This document shows positions 61,613 through 64,000 of a DNA stretch of 64,000 bases, piece by piece. Under the pieces are notes generated by a model. It saw only the letters and a list, made by a program, of their open reading frames with translations, made no database searches and was not told the DNA's origin. The first letter of the stretch is position 1; every line of letters starts with the position of its first letter. The stretch comes from Geothrix sp. Its GTDB lineage: Bacteria; Acidobacteriota; Holophagae; Holophagales; Holophagaceae. Made by a program: the position numbers and the translations under genes. The stretch spans positions 679,905-743,904 of the forward strand of contig NZ_JAHRYQ010000002.1 of NCBI RefSeq assembly GCF_020622065.1, read 5' to 3'.

Positions 61613-63124
61613 CTATTCCTTTTCTTCAGTCTCGGCAGGCTTGGTGGGGCGCATGAGCGGGAAGAGGATGACATCCCGGATGCTGGCGCTGTTGGTGAGG
61701 AGCATGACCAGCCGGTCGATGCCGATGCCTTCGCCGCCGGTGGGCGGGAGGCCGTGCTCCAGGCTGGTCACGAAGTCCTGGTCCAGCAGCATGGCCTCAT
61801 CGTTGCCCGCCTCCCGCTCGTCCATCTGGGCCTGGAAGCGGCCCATCTGGTCGATGGGGTCATTCAGCTCGGAGTAGGCGTTGGCCAGTTCCATGCCGCC
61901 GATGAACAGCTCGAAGCGATCCACGAAGCGGTCGTCACCTTCCAGGGTCTTGGTGAGGGGGGACAGCTCGATGGGGTAGTCGGTGATGAAGGTGGGCTGA
62001 ATGAGCTGCTTCTCGGCGTGATACTCGAAGAGATCGCCCAGCAGGGTGCCCACAGTTTTCTTCTCTACATCCTCGATGTGCACGGCCTTGGCCAGGGCGC
62101 GCACGCTGTCGCCGTCTTCCAGAAGATGCCGGTCAATGGCGCCGTACTGGGCGATGGCATCCTTCATGGTGAGGCGCCGGAAGGGCGCGGCGTAGGAGAT
62201 CATCTCCTCGCCCCAGGGCAGCTGCTGGGAGCCCATGACCTCGCGGGTCACGGTCAGGAACAGGTTCTCCGTGAGGGTCATCATGTCCCGCAGGTCGCTG
62301 CCTGCTTCGTACATCTCCATCATGGTGAATTCAGGATTGTGCCGGACGCTGATGCCCTCGTTGCGGAAGCTGCGATTGATCTCGAAGACCTTCTCGAAGC
62401 CGCCCACGATGAGGCGCTTGAGGTACAGCTCCGGCGCGATGCGCAGGTAGAGGTCCATGTCCAGGGCGTTGTGGTGCGTGATGAAGGGTCGGGCAGTGGC
62501 GCCGCCCGGGATGGGCTGCATCATGGGGGTCTCGACTTCGAGGTAGCCCTGCTCTTCCATGAACCGCCGCACGGCGCTGACGATGCGCGAACGGGTCTGG
62601 AAGGTCTTCAGCACCTCGCCGTTGGAGATGAGATCCAGGTACCGCTGGCGATAGCGCTGCTCCTTGTCCTGCAGGCCGTGCCACTTCTCGGGCAGGGGCA
62701 GCAGGGCCTTGGAGAGGAACTGGATCTCCTTCACCCGCACGCTCAGCTCGCCGGTCTTCGTGCGCATGAGGGGGCCGGTGACACTGATGAAATCGCCCAT
62801 ATCCAGAAGCTTGATGACCTCCCAGCTGGTCTCGGACAGGTCGTTCATCCGGAAGAAGCCCTGGATCTTCTCCCCGTTCTCCGTGAGGTGGGCGAAGACG
62901 CTCTTCCCCATTTCGCGAATGGCGAGCACGCGGCCCATGACCGACACCGTGAGGCCCAGGCCCTCCAGCTTCTCGTTGGGCCAGGCTTCCGCGTCGGCGT
63001 AGGTCGCGGCCAGCTGGGCAATGCCGTGGGTGCGCTTCGCCTTCCGCGGCCAGGCCTCGAGGCCCAGGCCCTTCAGCTTCTCGAGCTTCTCAAGGCGCAC
63101 ATCGCGATACTGGTTGGGCTGCAT
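61613..63124 (-). CDS. lysS: lysyl-tRNA synthetase, class II
   Basis: A 503-residue class II synthetase. The OB-fold anticodon-binding domain (about 50-145; GRVLAIREMGKSVFAHL) and the catalytic core with motif 1 (RFMEEQGYLEVETPMMQ), motif 2 (RNEGISVRHNPEFTMMEMYEA) and motif 3 (GGEGIGIDRLVMLLTNS) are intact, so it should charge tRNA-Lys. It begins MQPNQYRDVRLEKLEKLKG and ends in Glu-rich residues. Confidence 0.96.
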   Translation of the reverse strand: MQPNQYRDVRLEKLEKLKGLGLEAWPRKAKRTHGIAQLAATYADAEAWPNEKLEGLGLTVSVMGRVLAIREMGKSVFAHLTENGEKIQGFFRMNDLSETSWEVIKLLDMGDFISVTGPLMRTKTGELSVRVKEIQFLSKALLPLPEKWHGLQDKEQRYRQRYLDLISNGEVLKTFQTRSRIVSAVRRFMEEQGYLEVETPMMQPIPGGATARPFITHHNALDMDLYLRIAPELYLKRLIVGGFEKVFEINRSFRNEGISVRHNPEFTMMEMYEAGSDLRDMMTLTENLFLTVTREVMGSQQLPWGEEMISYAAPFRRLTMKDAIAQYGAIDRHLLEDGDSVRALAKAVHIEDVEKKTVGTLLGDLFEYHAEKQLIQPTFITDYPIELSPLTKTLEGDDRFVDRFELFIGGMELANAYSELNDPIDQMGRFQAQMDEREAGNDEAMLLDQDFVTSLEHGLPPTGGEGIGIDRLVMLLTNSASIRDVILFPLMRPTKPAETEEKE

Positions 63125-63162
63125 GGGGACTCCGGCACGGAACTGTCTAGTTTAGCGGAGGC

Positions 63163-64000
63163 TCAGGAATGCCCGAAGCGATAGGCCACGAAGCCTGTCA
63201 CATCCGGGGCCGTGAAGGTGCCGGCCTCTTCGCTGAACCCGAAACGCCACTGGGGAAGGCGCGTGTGGCGGAAGGTCCAGTGCTGCTGCCAGCCGGCGCG
63301 GTCGAGGCGCGCCAAGCCGGTGCGGTAGGGACTCCCGGCGTAGCCCAGGCTGACCTCGATACCGATGCCAGAGATCAGCCCCGCCCCCTCGCCCTGCCAG
63401 CCCAGGCTGGCCCAGGCCCGGCTGAACGAGGTCTTGTCCATGACCGCCCTCAGGGGACTGTCTTTCGGCAGCCCCAGAATCACCCGCTCCGCCTGACCGA
63501 AGAGCCGCCAGCGGCCATAGCGCCGCCACAGGGCCGCGCCCACCAGACCGTCGGTGCCGCCGGTGCCGGAAAAATCGGACTGCTTGCCCGTGGGCAGTTG
63601 CACCGAGGCGCCGAAGCGCCCGCCGGCCTCGGCGGTGCCGAAGGGCCGGATCCAGGCCACATCCAGGTCCATGAGCGTCAGTCCCGGGCGCGTGAGGTCC
63701 CCGATCACGCGGCCATCGCGCTCCAGGTGGTAGACGAGCCGGTTCTTCGGCGCATCCTCCCGGCCCCCCTGGGGCATGTTGAACATCTGATGCCAGTTCC
63801 ACATGGCCTGGTCGGCGATGCCTGCGGAGCGTGAGGCCAGACGGGCCCGGACATTGATCCGCGAGGAGCCGGCCTTCATCGCCCAGTCCGCCATCAGCTG
63901 CCATTCCTCGCCGTCCAGGCGCGCGAAGCTGCGCCCGTCGGCGCTGCGTTCCAGATCCGGGCGCAGCATCTGGCTGGTGGCCTCTATGGCCAACTCGCTG
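63163..64000 (-). CDS. DUF3187 family protein, 5' end beyond window
   Basis: The C-terminal 279 codons of a leftward gene whose start lies past 64000. It follows the DUF3187 pattern of a beta-barrel-like outer-membrane protein (RLASRSAGIADQAMWNWHQMFNMPQGGREDAPKN; TKTSFSRAWASLGWQ-like DKTSFSRAWASLGWQG; final VTGFVAYRFGHS). The frame is open to the window edge, and the terminal residues alternate in a barrel-like manner. The function of the family is unknown. Confidence 0.85.
   Translation of the reverse strand, partial: SELAIEATSQMLRPDLERSADGRSFARLDGEEWQLMADWAMKAGSSRINVRARLASRSAGIADQAMWNWHQMFNMPQGGREDAPKNRLVYHLERDGRVIGDLTRPGLTLMDLDVAWIRPFGTAEAGGRFGASVQLPTGKQSDFSGTGGTDGLVGAALWRRYGRWRLFGQAERVILGLPKDSPLRAVMDKTSFSRAWASLGWQGEGAGLISGIGIEVSLGYAGSPYRTGLARLDRAGWQQHWTFRHTRLPQWRFGFSEEAGTFTAPDVTGFVAYRFGHS

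Overview
The window is GC-rich, densely coded chromosomal DNA with no rRNA, tRNA, prophage, transposase or CRISPR array that I could see. The gene set suggests an acidobacterium of the Holophaga/Geothrix type: a bacterial XPB helicase with its PF13625-type partner, LapB-like and SurA/PrsA-like envelope proteins, many hybrid sensor kinases, tungsten-dependent aldehyde oxidation and corrinoid methyl-transfer genes. That taxonomic placement is inference from content; no marker gene was aligned.

Layout. 1-9.3 kb: end of dcd, a small membrane protein, an FHA-GAF-cyclase signalling protein, rimO, a CPBP protease, a DUF5916-type outer-membrane protein, a LolCDE/MacB-like ABC exporter pair and pgpA. 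9.3-17 kb: an XPB helicase and its helicase-associated partner, separated by a secreted beta-propeller protein with a C-terminal dockerin and a lipoprotein with a cohesin-like fold. 17-25.8 kb: a small coiled-coil membrane protein, an ECF sigma factor with an overlapping membrane anti-sigma candidate, a type-4 uracil-DNA glycosylase, a LapA-LapB-like fusion, YhaM-type exonuclease, an S4 protein, two parvulin-type chaperones and a Bax-inhibitor-like protein. 25.9-34.3 kb: biotin genes bioF, bioD and bioA, interleaved with a CHASE hybrid kinase, a TPR protein and a membrane sensor that ends in a Cys-rich tail. 34.4-41.3 kb: tyrosine/homogentisate breakdown (FAH-family hydrolase, hmgA) with peptidase, flavin-reductase, amidohydrolase and MscS genes, and a probable unannotated 33-residue basic protein.

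41.5-46.2 kb is the most unusual block. Four overlapping genes encode a corrinoid protein, a UroD-family methyltransferase with a degenerate zinc site, a DUF1638 protein and a GAF-PAS-PAS hybrid histidine kinase. This looks like a methyl-transfer module coupled to signalling. 46.3-48.6 kb holds a POT-type transporter, a DUF488 protein and a membrane protein. 48.6-57.6 kb is a tungsten/aldehyde region: tungstate uptake tupA, tupB and tupC with pruA inserted between tupA and tupB, a four-cluster ferredoxin, an unusually long aldehyde:ferredoxin oxidoreductase, a MoaD/ThiS-like protein, and an ALDH7-type dehydrogenase divergent from a LysR regulator with a 27-bp palindromic operator.

58.5-64 kb: HU gene with a duplicated and interrupted copy of its 3' end, rplI, a PilZ protein, a DegT aminotransferase, lysS and a DUF3187 protein that runs off the window.

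Functional links. Tungstate import supplies the AOR, whose electrons go to the four-cluster ferredoxin. The AOR, pruA and ALDH7 genes together point to aldehydes from amino-acid oxidation. Homogentisate and FAH genes add aromatic amino-acid breakdown. The XPB and partner proteins point to DNA repair. Strong hairpins separate several transcription units.
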